A stretch of DNA of 64,000 bases from Streptomyces sp. CB02009 (lineage in GTDB: Bacteria; Actinomycetota; Actinomycetes; Streptomycetales; Streptomycetaceae), in assembly GCF_001905825.1 (NCBI RefSeq), contig NZ_LIVV01000001.1, forward strand, positions 289,299-353,298, given 5' to 3'. Below the pieces are notes generated by a model. That model was not told the origin of the DNA. It saw only the letters and a program-made list of their open reading frames with translations, and ran no database searches. How positions within the stretch are numbered: position 1 is the stretch's first letter; the number at the start of each line of letters is the position of its first letter. Both the position numbers and the translations under genes were made by a program. Below, piece after piece: positions 24,371-32,712 of this stretch.

Positions 24371-26745
24371 AGCAGCGTCAGGTCGTCCGTGCTCGCCTCG
24401 GCGAGCACGGACACCCGGCCCGCGTGCCGCTCCACCATCGACTCGAACGTCTGGCGGGCGGTACGGCCGTTGCCGAAGGCCGGCCCCTTGGGCAGCTTCG
24501 TGAAGTACACGAGGAGCGCCTCGTCGGTGCCCGGGGCGAGCCGGTACTCGTGCTCGTCGGCCTGCTGCCCGACGATCCGCAGCAACTCCTGCGGCTCGTA
24601 GTCCCCGAAGGTGATGGTCCGGGAGAAACGGGACGCCACACCGGGGTTGACCGTGAGGAAGCGCTCCATCTCCGCCGTGTAGCCGGCGACGATGACCACC
24701 ACCGCGTCCCGGTGGTCCTCCATCAGCTTCACCAGCGTGTCGATCGCCTCGCGGCCGAAGTCGCGGCCCGAGTCCTCCGGCGACAGGGCGTACGCCTCGT
24801 CGACGAACAGCACTCCGCCGCGCGCCCGGTCGAAGGCCTCCTGGGTACGGATCGCCGTCGAGCCGATGTGCTCGCCGACCAGGTCCACCCGGGACACCTC
24901 CACGAGGTGCCCGCGCTCCAGGACGCCGAGGGAGGCCAGGATCTCGCCGTACAGCCGGGCCACCGTCGTCTTGCCCGTGCCCGGGTTGCCCGTGAAGACC
25001 AGATGGCGGCGGACCGAGGCGGCCTTGAGCCCCGCCTCCTGGCGCCTGCGCCCCACCTCGATCATGTTGGTGAGGGTCCGCACCTCCAGCTTGACGCTCT
25101 CCAGGCCCACGAGGGCGTCGAGTTCCCCGAGCACGTCCTGCGACGAGCGGGCGTCCACCGCCGGAACCTCCGGGACGGGTGCGGCGGCCTGGACACGCGG
25201 CGCGGGGACCGTCCCGAGCAGCCCTCCGGACTGGGTGGCCGTCAGGACCGTGCCGCCGTCGGGCACGGAGGACCGGACCGCGCTCTCGTCACTGGTGCAG
25301 TCCTCGGCGCTCGCGCCCTCCTCGGGGAACTCGTAACCGCCGCGCGCGCACCGCTCCGTACGGCACTTGCGCAGGGTCGTACGGCAGCCGTCGGTGACAT
25401 GGAACCCGTACCCGCCGCTGCCCGTGACCCGGCAGCCGGTGAACGAGCCGCGGCCCTCCGCCGACACGTAGAAGCCGGCCTCGGCGGGCGAGGTGACCGT
25501 GCACCGGTCGATCGTGGGATCGGCGCCCTTGGTGACGATGACCCCAGTCTGCACGGAGTCGATCGTGCAGCCGCCGAGGGTGCCGCCGCTCCCGTGGTCC
25601 CGGAACCAGGCGCCCGTCGACGCCTCGCGGATCCGGCAGTCGTCGAGCTGGGCGGTCGCCCCGTCGCTGACCGACACCGCCGTGTTCCGCACCTGCGACA
25701 GGTCGCTGTCGACGACGTCCACGCGCGAGCCCCGGTCGAGGACGAACAGAGCGTCCGGTACGTCGTGCACCCGGCAGGCGTCGAGGACGGCGGTCGCCCC
25801 GTCGCTGACCCACACCGCCGGGTAGTCGCCCGTACTGTCGTGGATCTCGCACTGGTTGGCGTCCACCCGGGTCCCCGGGTCCCACACCGAGAGGCCGTTG
25901 CGGCCGAAGCGGCGGACGGTCGACCGGGTCAGGGTGAGCACCGAGCGCGAGCGCAGGTCGACGGCGTTCTCCGGGACGTCGTGGATGTCGCAGTCGGAGA
26001 GCGTGAGCACCGCGTCGGTGTCGAGGGTGATGCCGTCGCCTGAGGTGCGGTGCACCGAGGAGTCGGTGAGATGGGCGGTCGCGCGGGCCGCGATCTGCAG
26101 ACCGGCGCCCTTGATCTCGTACACCTCGCAGCCGACGCCCTCGAGTCCGCTGCCCTCACCGGTCACGGCGATCCCGGCGCCCGAGGCGTGGTGCACGCGG
26201 CAGCGTTCGAGCCGGGGATGCGCGCCGCCCCGCACCGAGACGCCCGCCTGCCCGGCGGAGACCACCTCGCACTCCTCGAACACCCCGCCCGCGCCGTCGA
26301 CCACGGCGATGCCCACCCCGGCGGGATTGTCGACGGTGCAGCGGCGGACCGTCGGCCTGGCCGCGCCCCGCACCTCTATCCCGGCCGCCGAGCGGGTCAT
26401 GATCCGCAGATCGAGCAGCTCCGGGGTGCCGTCCTCGACGAGCAGCGCCGGCGCGGCGACGTCCTGCCCCTCGATGTGGAGGTCCTGGACGGTGACGGAG
26501 GCGCGCAGCGTCAGCGGCACCCCGTCCGGCGGTGCGATCCGCACCGACCCGATCGAGCCCTCGGGGCCGCGCAGGGTGACGGCGCGCCGCACCACGAGGT
26601 TCTCCCGGTAGGTACCGGGAGCGATGGTGAGCACGTCCCCGTCCCCGGCCGCCTCGAGTGCGGCGGCGAGCGAGGGGTACTCACCCGTGCGGCGCCGCCA
26701 CCGCGATGTGCCGGTGTGCGTCACCTGGACCGTGCCCTGTGCCAT
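24340..26745 (-). CDS. Right-handed beta-helix protein fused to a CbxX/EccA-type AAA+ ATPase
   Basis: 801 residues. Residues about 20-500 are a parallel beta-helix made of PbH1-like coils (repeats such as [20 protein letters not shown] and [18 protein letters not shown]). After a linker, residues about 530-801 are an AAA+ domain: Walker [12 protein letters not shown] (about 584-594), Walker [11 protein letters not shown] (about 644-653) and RFSRTITF as arginine-finger region. The AAA part is closest to CbxX/CfqX, SpoVK and EccA of type VII secretion. The ATG at 26745 precedes the first helix coil. The substrate and partner are unknown; an assembly or secretion role is inference. Confidence 0.9.
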   Translation of the reverse strand: MAQGTVQVTHTGTSRWRRRTGEYPSLAAALEAAGDGDVLTIAPGTYRENLVVRRAVTLRGPEGSIGSVRIAPPDGVPLTLRASVTVQDLHIEGQDVAAPALLVEDGTPELLDLRIMTRSAAGIEVRGAARPTVRRCTVDNPAGVGIAVVDGAGGVFEECEVVSAGQAGVSVRGGAHPRLERCRVHHASGAGIAVTGEGSGLEGVGCEVYEIKGAGLQIAARATAHLTDSSVHRTSGDGITLDTDAVLTLSDCDIHDVPENAVDLRSRSVLTLTRSTVRRFGRNGLSVWDPGTRVDANQCEIHDSTGDYPAVWVSDGATAVLDACRVHDVPDALFVLDRGSRVDVVDSDLSQVRNTAVSVSDGATAQLDDCRIREASTGAWFRDHGSGGTLGGCTIDSVQTGVIVTKGADPTIDRCTVTSPAEAGFYVSAEGRGSFTGCRVTGSGGYGFHVTDGCRTTLRKCRTERCARGGYEFPEEGASAEDCTSDESAVRSSVPDGGTVLTATQSGGLLGTVPAPRVQAAAPVPEVPAVDARSSQDVLGELDALVGLESVKLEVRTLTNMIEVGRRRQEAGLKAASVRRHLVFTGNPGTGKTTVARLYGEILASLGVLERGHLVEVSRVDLVGEHIGSTAIRTQEAFDRARGGVLFVDEAYALSPEDSGRDFGREAIDTLVKLMEDHRDAVVVIVAGYTAEMERFLTVNPGVASRFSRTITFGDYEPQELLRIVGQQADEHEYRLAPGTDEALLVYFTKLPKGPAFGNGRTARQTFESMVERHAGRVSVLAEASTDDLTLLYPEDLPELP

Positions 26746-27073
26746 GGGTGTGTCCTGCCCCCGCCTCATGCCTTGCCGCTGATCCGATGCCCCACCGTAG
26801 CGCGCGCGAGGGCACGGGGTTGACGGGTCGCGGACCCGCGCGCGAACCCGCGGCGGGGTGGGCGCGGGTGCATGTCACGCCCGGTCAGGGGACGGTCGCC
26901 GATGGTCGAGGTCGGTCGGGCTCGGTCGCGCAGGGGCGCTGCCGGAAGCCGCCCTGAAGCACCGACCGGAAGCCGACCCGAAGCCGACCCGAAGCTGACC
27001 GGTTCCGGCTGAAGTCGGTCGTCGGTCGGGCGGTGATCTCCCTCCCGGGATTCGGCGGGGCGGCGGCCGCGGG
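26746..27073. other. Non-coding gap with an 11-bp tandem repeat
   Basis: This gap separates two minus-strand genes and carries no convincing ORF. GAAGCCGACCC occurs at 26969-26979 and 26980-26990, followed by GAAGCTGACC (26991-27000), within a CCGGAAGCCG-rich patch (26940-27020). The part nearest 26746 is the promoter region of the beta-helix gene. Confidence 0.6.
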
Positions 27074-27682
27074 TCAGCTGCCGGTTCCGGTGCGGCCCCA
27101 GTCCGGGCCGGTCGCCGCCCACGCGCGGTCGAGGCGCGCGTACCGCGTGAGCACCAGCCGTCGTACGGCGAGACGGCGGACGATCTCGACCATGAGTCCG
27201 GCGAGCAGAGCCGCCGTCAGACCGGCGACGACCGCGTGGGCGCGGGCGGTCTCCGCGTGCATCGGCGGGGCCACGGGATGTCCGTACCGGTCGGTCCACA
27301 GGGGGAAGGTGGTGCCCGGCGCGGAGGTCCGCCGGGCCGTCGTCACCGTCCCCGTACGGGCCGAGCCGTCGGGTGCGGTCCACTCGGCCACGACGGAGCG
27401 GCGCAGACGCTCCTCGCCGGCCGCCTCGGCGGTCCTGGGGCCGCCCGTCGGCCGGTCGGTCGGCCGGAGCACCCGCGCCGTCGTCGGTACGCGCTGCTCC
27501 TCCTGGGTGCGGACGGCACGCTGGAGCGAGCCGTGCGCGGAGGCGCCGGCGGCCCAGCCGGTCAGGGGCACGACGAGACAGAGGAGCGCGACCGCGACGA
27601 AGGCGACCCAGGCCTCGACGAGGTCCGTGGTCCGGCGCAGGGGGTTGTGCCGCCAGCGCCAGAGTCCGATGGCAGCGCGCAC
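27074..27682 (-). CDS. Rv1733c-like membrane protein
   Basis: 202 residues with the Rv1733c family layout. A basic RWRHNPLRRTTDLVEAWVAF start leads into a first membrane helix (AVALLCLVVPLTGWAAGA). An extracytoplasmic loop of about 90 residues follows (RTGTVTTARRTSAPGTTFPLW), then a second helix (AVVAGLTAALLAGLMVEIV) and a short basic cytoplasmic tail. Family function is unknown; the mycobacterial member is a dormancy antigen. Confidence 0.85.
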   Translation of the reverse strand: MRAAIGLWRWRHNPLRRTTDLVEAWVAFVAVALLCLVVPLTGWAAGASAHGSLQRAVRTQEEQRVPTTARVLRPTDRPTGGPRTAEAAGEERLRRSVVAEWTAPDGSARTGTVTTARRTSAPGTTFPLWTDRYGHPVAPPMHAETARAHAVVAGLTAALLAGLMVEIVRRLAVRRLVLTRYARLDRAWAATGPDWGRTGTGS

Positions 27683-27788
27683 GTCGAACCCCCTCGTTGT
27701 TCACAGCTCCTTCAACGAGTGTGCCCCGGGGGCGGGTTCCCCGCCTGTCGGGCCGGAGAAGTGTGACCGGGGTCCCGAAGGGGTCCGG

Positions 27789-27892
27789 GGAGGAACGGAG
27801 GGGTGCGCCGGGAGGAACGGAGGGGGTGCGCCGGGAGGAACGGTGGAGTGCCGGGCGGAAGGGAGAGGTGCCGGGAGGTACGGAGGGGCGGC
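27789..27892. repeat. Imperfect tandem repeats of about 20-23 bp
   Basis: Five diverged units begin GGAGGAACGG or a variant (27789, 27811, 27834, about 27854, about 27874) and end GGTGCCG or GTGCGCCG. They fill the gap between the Rv1733c-like gene and the MOSC gene stop. No function is apparent. Confidence 0.65.
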
Positions 27893-27895
27893 GGT

Positions 27896-28720
27896 TCAGT
27901 CCAGGATCTTCACCTCGTCGCCGACCCGGACGGTGCCGGTGTGCTCGGGGACGAGGTTCTGGCCGAAGATGACCCGGCCGTCGCTCCTGCGGTGCCGGGC
28001 CAGCGTCCGCAGCGGCTCCTTGCCGCGCTCGGCGGTGAACTGGTTCGTCGTGGTGACGACACAGCGCCCGCACGGCCGCGCGACCCGGAAGGTGACCTCC
28101 CCGACGGCGAGCCGCGTCCAGCCGTCCTCCGCCCAGGGGGCGGTGCCCTCGACCACCAGGTTCGGCCGGAACCGGTTCATCGGAAGCGGGCCCTCATGGG
28201 CGTGGTCCCCCTGAGCGATCAGGGAGTTGAGCGCGTCGAGCGACGACGTGGTGGTGACGAGCAGCGGATAGCCGTCCGCGAAGCTCACCGTCTCGCCGGG
28301 CAGCGCGTAGTCCGGGTCGACCGGACGCCGGTGCTCGGGTGCGTCCATGTGGACGAGGCGGAACTCGCCCTCCAGGTACGCCGAGAGCCAGCCGGCCGCC
28401 TCGGGGCCGGCCGGCACGGCCTCCACCGGCTTGTCGAAGACGTCCACCGTGACCGTGGACGAGGGGCGCGGTACCTCGACGGTCAGCGGCGGACGACCGG
28501 ACGCCGACAGGACGATGCCGCCGCCCGGCAGCGGCTCCGCCGTGGCCAACGCCATCCGGGGGTGACGGCGTTGGGTCACGACCTTGTCCGCCGCGTCGAC
28601 GACGGCCCAGCGACGGTCCCCGGCCAGCCCCCAGGGCTGGACCTCGGCCTCCGCGGTGGCCAGCGCACGCATGGCTTTCACCGGGTGGACGTGGACGGAG
28701 CGGAGCAGCGGAGTCGGCAT
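27896..28720 (-). CDS. MOSC domain-containing protein (mARC/YcbX-like)
   Basis: 274 residues. A MOSC N-terminal beta-barrel (residues about 5-120, LRSVHVHPVKAMRALA and GLAGDRRWAVVD) is followed by the MOSC domain with the likely molybdenum ligand Cys in FRVARPCGRCVVTT. The family binds sulfurated or cysteine-ligated Mo cofactor and reduces N-hydroxylated compounds. ATG 28720. It follows DUF6643 on the same strand, separated by a hairpin. Confidence 0.9.
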   Translation of the reverse strand: MPTPLLRSVHVHPVKAMRALATAEAEVQPWGLAGDRRWAVVDAADKVVTQRRHPRMALATAEPLPGGGIVLSASGRPPLTVEVPRPSSTVTVDVFDKPVEAVPAGPEAAGWLSAYLEGEFRLVHMDAPEHRRPVDPDYALPGETVSFADGYPLLVTTTSSLDALNSLIAQGDHAHEGPLPMNRFRPNLVVEGTAPWAEDGWTRLAVGEVTFRVARPCGRCVVTTTNQFTAERGKEPLRTLARHRRSDGRVIFGQNLVPEHTGTVRVGDEVKILD

Positions 28721-28740
28721 GCGGTCATCCTGCCAGCGCT

Positions 28741-28760
28741 CCGGACCCGACGTCGTCCGG
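28741..28760 (-). terminator. Weak hairpin between DUF6643 and MOSC genes
   Basis: CCGGAC-N8-GTCCGG, a 6-bp stem with an 8-base loop, 15 bp after the DUF6643 stop. Confidence 0.35.
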
Positions 28761-28774
28761 TGGGTGAAAGCCGG

Positions 28775-29278
28775 TCAGTAGCCTCCGCCCTGGTACGGAC
28801 GGTTGTACGGGTCGTCGTACTGCATCGGGGCGGGCGCCGGCCGGGGGGCCGCCGGGCGCATCGCCTCGTACCCCGCGGGGGCGGGGCGGGGCGGCTGCGC
28901 GTACTGGCCGCCCTGGTAGCCGCGCGGGGCCGCCTGCTGCTGCGGGATGTACGGGGCGGGGGCGTGCTGCAGGGGCACGGGGGCCATCTGCTGCGCCGGC
29001 TGCGGGTATCCGTAACCGTTGCCGTAGGAGGGCTGCGGGCTGGGCGCCGCCGGGAGGGCGGGCAGTGCCGCGGGGAGCGCCGGCAGGTAGGAACCGCTGG
29101 AGGGGAAGCTGCTGCCGGTGGCCGGGAAGCTGCTGCCGGTGTCGTAGGCGGCGGGCACTCGGATCGGGGCGATCTGAGGCGTGCCCCGCTCCGCGACCAG
29201 GGAGTCGTAGATCGGGGTGTCCGGGAAGGACGGCGCGGTGTGGTAACCGCCTCCATAGGTGGAGCGGGGGGAGGTCAT
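28775..29278 (-). CDS. DUF6643 family protein
   Basis: 167 residues, Pro/Ala/Tyr/Gln-rich and probably disordered. The N terminus MTSPRSTYGGGYHTAPSFP and the segment SLVAERGTPQIAPIRVPAAY match the Streptomyces DUF6643 family as I know it; the tail is glycine- and tyrosine-rich. The ATG at 29278 has no ribosome site, but TAACTT (plus-strand 29286-29291) lies 7 bases upstream like a -10 element, so the message may be leaderless. Function unknown. Confidence 0.82.
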   Translation of the reverse strand: MTSPRSTYGGGYHTAPSFPDTPIYDSLVAERGTPQIAPIRVPAAYDTGSSFPATGSSFPSSGSYLPALPAALPALPAAPSPQPSYGNGYGYPQPAQQMAPVPLQHAPAPYIPQQQAAPRGYQGGQYAQPPRPAPAGYEAMRPAAPRPAPAPMQYDDPYNRPYQGGGY

Positions 29279-29688
29279 GGCACATAAGTTAAGCCCACGA
29301 TGTGCTGGTTGGGGAGCCTGATTAGAGGGTTGTTTGACGGGCTTCGTGAAGATGTGGATCCCCAATCCGAGCGAACGTGCCAAAAACGGGCGGCGGAACG
29401 CGCCAAGATCATGTAAAAGCCGAGTTCGGAGGGGGTTACCGACGGGTCGGGGACCCCGGACGGGCCGACCGACGCCGGGCATGAAGAACACATAAAGAAA
29501 AGGTGCCCGGAAGGGGTGCGGGGAGTGATCATGGGCATGCTTAAGAGTCAATCCACGGATCTCCGGGGCGATGTGCACACGCCGAATTGACGGCGCTACT
29601 CCCCGTGTCGGGAAAACTATTTCCGTTAAGAGGGCCGCGCGCTCACCTGAAGCGACGTCACGGTCACGCGGCCGGACCGGCGTCGCGG
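29279..29688 (-). other. Long A/T-richer upstream region of DUF6643
   Basis: A 410-bp gap between two minus-strand genes, clearly lower in GC than its surroundings. It contains the TAACTT -10-like site near 29286 and several A/T patches (29380-29420, 29480-29505, 29595-29630). An 87-codon minus ORF at 29275-29538 has no coding bias or ribosome site and I do not support it. The region is most likely an extended regulatory region, possibly with a small RNA, but no known riboswitch is recognisable. Confidence 0.5.
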
Positions 29689-30912
29689 TCACTCGCCCGG
29701 CGCCACGTCGCCGCACCGGTCCGGTGCCGCCTCCGGCCGCGCGTACGTCCGGCCCTTCCATGCCGCGCCGACGCCCCGGTAGTGCCGGACCGCCGAGTCC
29801 ACCGTCATCAGGAGATAGAGGAACGCGGTGAAGGGCAGCAGCGGCGCGAGCCACAGCGGCTGCCGGTAGTAGCGGAGCATCGGCACGTACGTCCCCGCCA
29901 TCACCGCCCACGCCGCACCACCCGCCCAGGCCGCCGCCCCGTCCCCGCTCACCGCGCCCGCCGACAGGGCCACCGGCGGCACCAGGTAGACGAGGACGAG
30001 ACCCGCCACCGTCCCCGCGAGCAGCAGCGGGCTGTGCCGCAGTTGCGCGTACGCGCTGCGGGCGACCATCCGCCACAGATCGCCGAGCCCCGGATAGGGG
30101 CGCACGCTGTCGACCCGCTCCGCGAGCCCCAGCCAGATCCGGCCACCCGAGCGCCGCACGGCCCGCGCCAGTGACACGTCGTCGATCACCGCCTGCCGGA
30201 TCGCCTCCGGCACGTCCGCCGCCACCGCCGTCTCCGTCCTCAGCAGCACGCAGCCGCCCGCGGCGGCCGTCGCCAGCGGACGCGGACGGTTGATCCAGCG
30301 GAACGGGTAGAGCTGCGCGAAGAAGTAGACGAACGCCGGCACGACGAGACGCTCCCAGAGGCTCTCCACCCGGAGTCGGGCCATCTGCGACACGAGGTCG
30401 AGACGGTTCGCCTCCGCCGCCGACACGAGGAGGCGGAGACTGTCCGGCTCATGGGCGATGTCCGCGTCCGTCAGCAGCAGGAATCCGGGTCCACGCGTGC
30501 GTGCCAGCGCCATGCCGTGCCGCAGCGCCCACAGCTTCCCCGTCCAGCCCGGCTCCGGCTCACCCGGTGACACCACGGTCAGCGGAAGCCCGCCGGGGCG
30601 GGCGGCGAGCTCGACCGCCAGCCGGCCCGTGCCGTCCGTACTCCCGTCGTCCACCAGGATCACCTCGGCGACGCCCGGATAGTCCTGCGCGAGCAGCGAC
30701 GGCAGGCTCATCGGCAGCACCTCGGCCTCGTCCCGGGCCGGCACGACGATCGCCACCCGGGGCCACCGTTCCGGCTCCCCGCCCGTGCGCCGCTCCCGGC
30801 CCCGCGGGGCCGACGGCAGCCGCTGGTCCGTGCGCCAGAAGAAGCCCTGGCCGAACAGCAGCCAGACCCAGACGGCCAGGGAGACGAGCGCGAACCAGGC
30901 GAGGGTGCTCAT
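29689..30912 (-). CDS. HpnB-like glycosyltransferase family 2 membrane protein
   Basis: 407 residues. An N-terminal membrane helix (LAWFALVSLAVWVWLLFG) is followed by a GT-A domain with IVVPARDEAEVLPMSLPSLL, VDDGSTD (nucleotide-sugar binding) and LLTDADIAH (the DxD-type metal site). A processive-type region and three to four C-terminal helices come next. It resembles hopene-associated HpnB. No hopanoid genes lie beside it, so the acceptor lipid is uncertain. ATG 30912 or 30954 are both possible. It is divergent from the racemase-like gene. Confidence 0.82.
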   Translation of the reverse strand: MSTLAWFALVSLAVWVWLLFGQGFFWRTDQRLPSAPRGRERRTGGEPERWPRVAIVVPARDEAEVLPMSLPSLLAQDYPGVAEVILVDDGSTDGTGRLAVELAARPGGLPLTVVSPGEPEPGWTGKLWALRHGMALARTRGPGFLLLTDADIAHEPDSLRLLVSAAEANRLDLVSQMARLRVESLWERLVVPAFVYFFAQLYPFRWINRPRPLATAAAGGCVLLRTETAVAADVPEAIRQAVIDDVSLARAVRRSGGRIWLGLAERVDSVRPYPGLGDLWRMVARSAYAQLRHSPLLLAGTVAGLVLVYLVPPVALSAGAVSGDGAAAWAGGAAWAVMAGTYVPMLRYYRQPLWLAPLLPFTAFLYLLMTVDSAVRHYRGVGAAWKGRTYARPEAAPDRCGDVAPGE

Positions 30913-30970
30913 TCGCGGCAGTCTGCCCCAGATCAAGGGCCTCAGAACACTCATCGGCTAGGGTGACCGG

Positions 30971-31765
30971 GTGAAGATCGCGCTCATGGACTCCGGAATC
31001 GGCCTCCTCCCGGCAGCGGCCGCGGTGCGGCGGCTCCGGCCCGACGCCGACCTCCTCCTCTCGAACGACCCGGACGGGATGCCCTGGGGACCGCGTACCC
31101 CCGAGGACCTCACGGAGCGCGCCGTCGCCGTCGCCCTCGCCGCGGCCGAACACCGCCCGCAGGCGCTGATCGTGGCCTGCAACACCGCCACCGTGCACGC
31201 CCTGCCCGCCATCCGCGCCGCCCTCGAACCGGACATCGCCGTCATCGGCACCGTGCCCGCGATCAAGCCGGCCGCGGCCGCCGGCGGCAAGGTCGCCATC
31301 TGGGCCACCCCGGCCACCACCGGCAGCGCCTACCAGCGCGGTCTCATCCGCGACTTCGCCGACGGCGCCGAGGTCACCGAGGTGCCCTGCCCGGGCCTCG
31401 CCGACGCGGTGGAGCACGCCGACCCCGAGGCCGTGGACCGCGCGGTTGCCGCCGCCGCCGCGCTCACCCCCCGCGACGTCCGCACCGTCGTCCTCGGCTG
31501 CACCCACTACGAACTGGTCGAGGAACGCATCCGCGCCGCGCTCGACGCCCGCGGCCGCGCCGGACTGCCCCCGCTCGTCTTCCACGGCTCGGCCGACGCC
31601 GTCGCCGCACAGGCGCTGCGCCGCGTCGGCGCCCGCCCCGCCCCCGACGCGGACCCCACGGGCAGCCTCTCCGTCCTGCTCAGCGGCCGCCCCGGCCCGC
31701 TCCCCGCCACCGCACTCGGCTACGCCGAGGGCCGACTCCTCGCTGCGGTCGCCTCGGCCCGCTGA
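30971..31765 (+). CDS. Aspartate/glutamate racemase-like (MurI-type) protein
   Basis: 264 residues with both cysteine motifs of the Asp/Glu racemase fold: IALMDSGIGLLPAA at the start, VACNTATVHAL (first catalytic Cys) and LGCTHYEL (second catalytic Cys). It is shorter and more diverged than the essential MurI, so it may be a second racemase with a different substrate. GTG start; the gap to the divergent glycosyltransferase is only 58 bp. Confidence 0.85.
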   Translation: MKIALMDSGIGLLPAAAAVRRLRPDADLLLSNDPDGMPWGPRTPEDLTERAVAVALAAAEHRPQALIVACNTATVHALPAIRAALEPDIAVIGTVPAIKPAAAAGGKVAIWATPATTGSAYQRGLIRDFADGAEVTEVPCPGLADAVEHADPEAVDRAVAAAAALTPRDVRTVVLGCTHYELVEERIRAALDARGRAGLPPLVFHGSADAVAAQALRRVGARPAPDADPTGSLSVLLSGRPGPLPATALGYAEGRLLAAVASAR

Positions 31766-31780
31766 GCTGCGGTCTCGCCC

Positions 31781-31905
31781 CGCCCGGTGGGTGGCGGTGG
31801 CCCTCGCCCGGTGAAAGGCGGTGGTCCCCGCCCGCTGGGTGACGTCGGCCCCTCGCCCGTCTCACCGCGTGGCGGTCGCCCCTCCCGGCTCACCGAACGA
31901 CGGTC
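31781..31905. repeat. Imperfect tandem repeats of 24-30 bp after the racemase gene
   Basis: Units begin CGCCCGGTG or CGCCCG and contain GGCGGT(G/C)G(T/C)CCC: at 31781, 31806, 31830, 31855 and a more diverged copy at about 31885. They follow the racemase stop by about 15 bp, in a 289-bp gap without a gene. Confidence 0.6.
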
Positions 31906-32054
31906 GCCCCCGCCCGCCGACAGCGTGGCCGACATCACCGGCCGCCCGGCGCCGTAGCCCTCATCTGCCCCACGCCGGAGGCCGCTCACCGAGCGTGCCC
32001 GGGTCACCTCGTTCCGTCGCGCTGTTCCGGACGATCCTGGGTACTCTTCCCGAT

Positions 32055-32627
32055 ATGAGGCACCATGCCCGGAATCAGTACGCCGACGAGCGGACGCCCG
32101 CCGTCTGGACCGGCCGCGCCACCAACCGCTTCCAGTGGGTCGCGGCGGTCGCCGGTGCCGCCTGCGTGGCCCTCGGCATCGCCCTCGCCGTCGAGTCCGC
32201 CTGGACCTCGGGCATCGCACCCCTGCTGATGGCCGTGATCGGCTGCGTCGCCGCAGGGCTCCTCGTCCTCTTCGGCACGCTCGCCTTCGTCCATGTGGCC
32301 GTGAAGGTGGACGACAGCGCGATGGAGGTGCGCTGCGGCCACATCGGCGTGCCGCGCCGCCGCATCCTCCTCTCCCATGTCGTCGGCGCCGACTTCGAGC
32401 CCAGCGTCACCCCGCGCCACTGGGGCGGCTGGGGCTACCGCTGGCGCCCCGAGAAGGGCACGGCCGTCGTCGTCCGACGGGGCGAGGGCCTGATCCTGCG
32501 CCTCGGCGACGGACGGACGTTCACCGTCACCGTCGACGACGCCGAATCCGCCGTCCGCGTCATCCGCGACCGCCTCCGCGAGACGGCCCCGCCCGCGCCG
32601 CCCACGCCGAGCGGACACCCCCTCTGA
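32055..32627 (+). CDS. Two-helix membrane protein of unknown family
   Basis: 190 residues. Two hydrophobic helices (WVAAVAGAACVALGIALAV and LLMAVIGCVAAGLLVLFGTL) near residues 30-80 are followed by a beta-rich cytoplasmic domain resembling a bacterial PH or PDZ-like fold (VKVDDSAMEVRCGHIGVPRR, then GTAVVVRRGEGLILRLGDGR). ATG 32055 gives a short basic N terminus. I do not recognise the family. Confidence 0.72.
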   Translation: MRHHARNQYADERTPAVWTGRATNRFQWVAAVAGAACVALGIALAVESAWTSGIAPLLMAVIGCVAAGLLVLFGTLAFVHVAVKVDDSAMEVRCGHIGVPRRRILLSHVVGADFEPSVTPRHWGGWGYRWRPEKGTAVVVRRGEGLILRLGDGRTFTVTVDDAESAVRVIRDRLRETAPPAPPTPSGHPL

Positions 32628-32630
32628 CCG

Positions 32631-32645
32631 GAGCCGAAGCGGCTC
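32631..32645 (+). terminator. Short hairpin after the two-helix membrane protein
   Basis: GAGCCG-AAG-CGGCTC, a perfect 6-bp stem with a 3-base loop, 4 bp after the stop. Confidence 0.4.
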
Positions 32646-32712
32646 GACCGGCCCACACGCCCGGCCCGCCCGCCCTGCTCCGTCGACAGGAACGACCCGT
32701 AGACTCCGCAAG

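Noticed and set aside
29275..29538. 87-codon minus-strand ORF upstream of DUF6643
   Set aside because: No ribosome site, no codon bias and no recognisable motif; it lies in an A/T-richer regulatory-type region.
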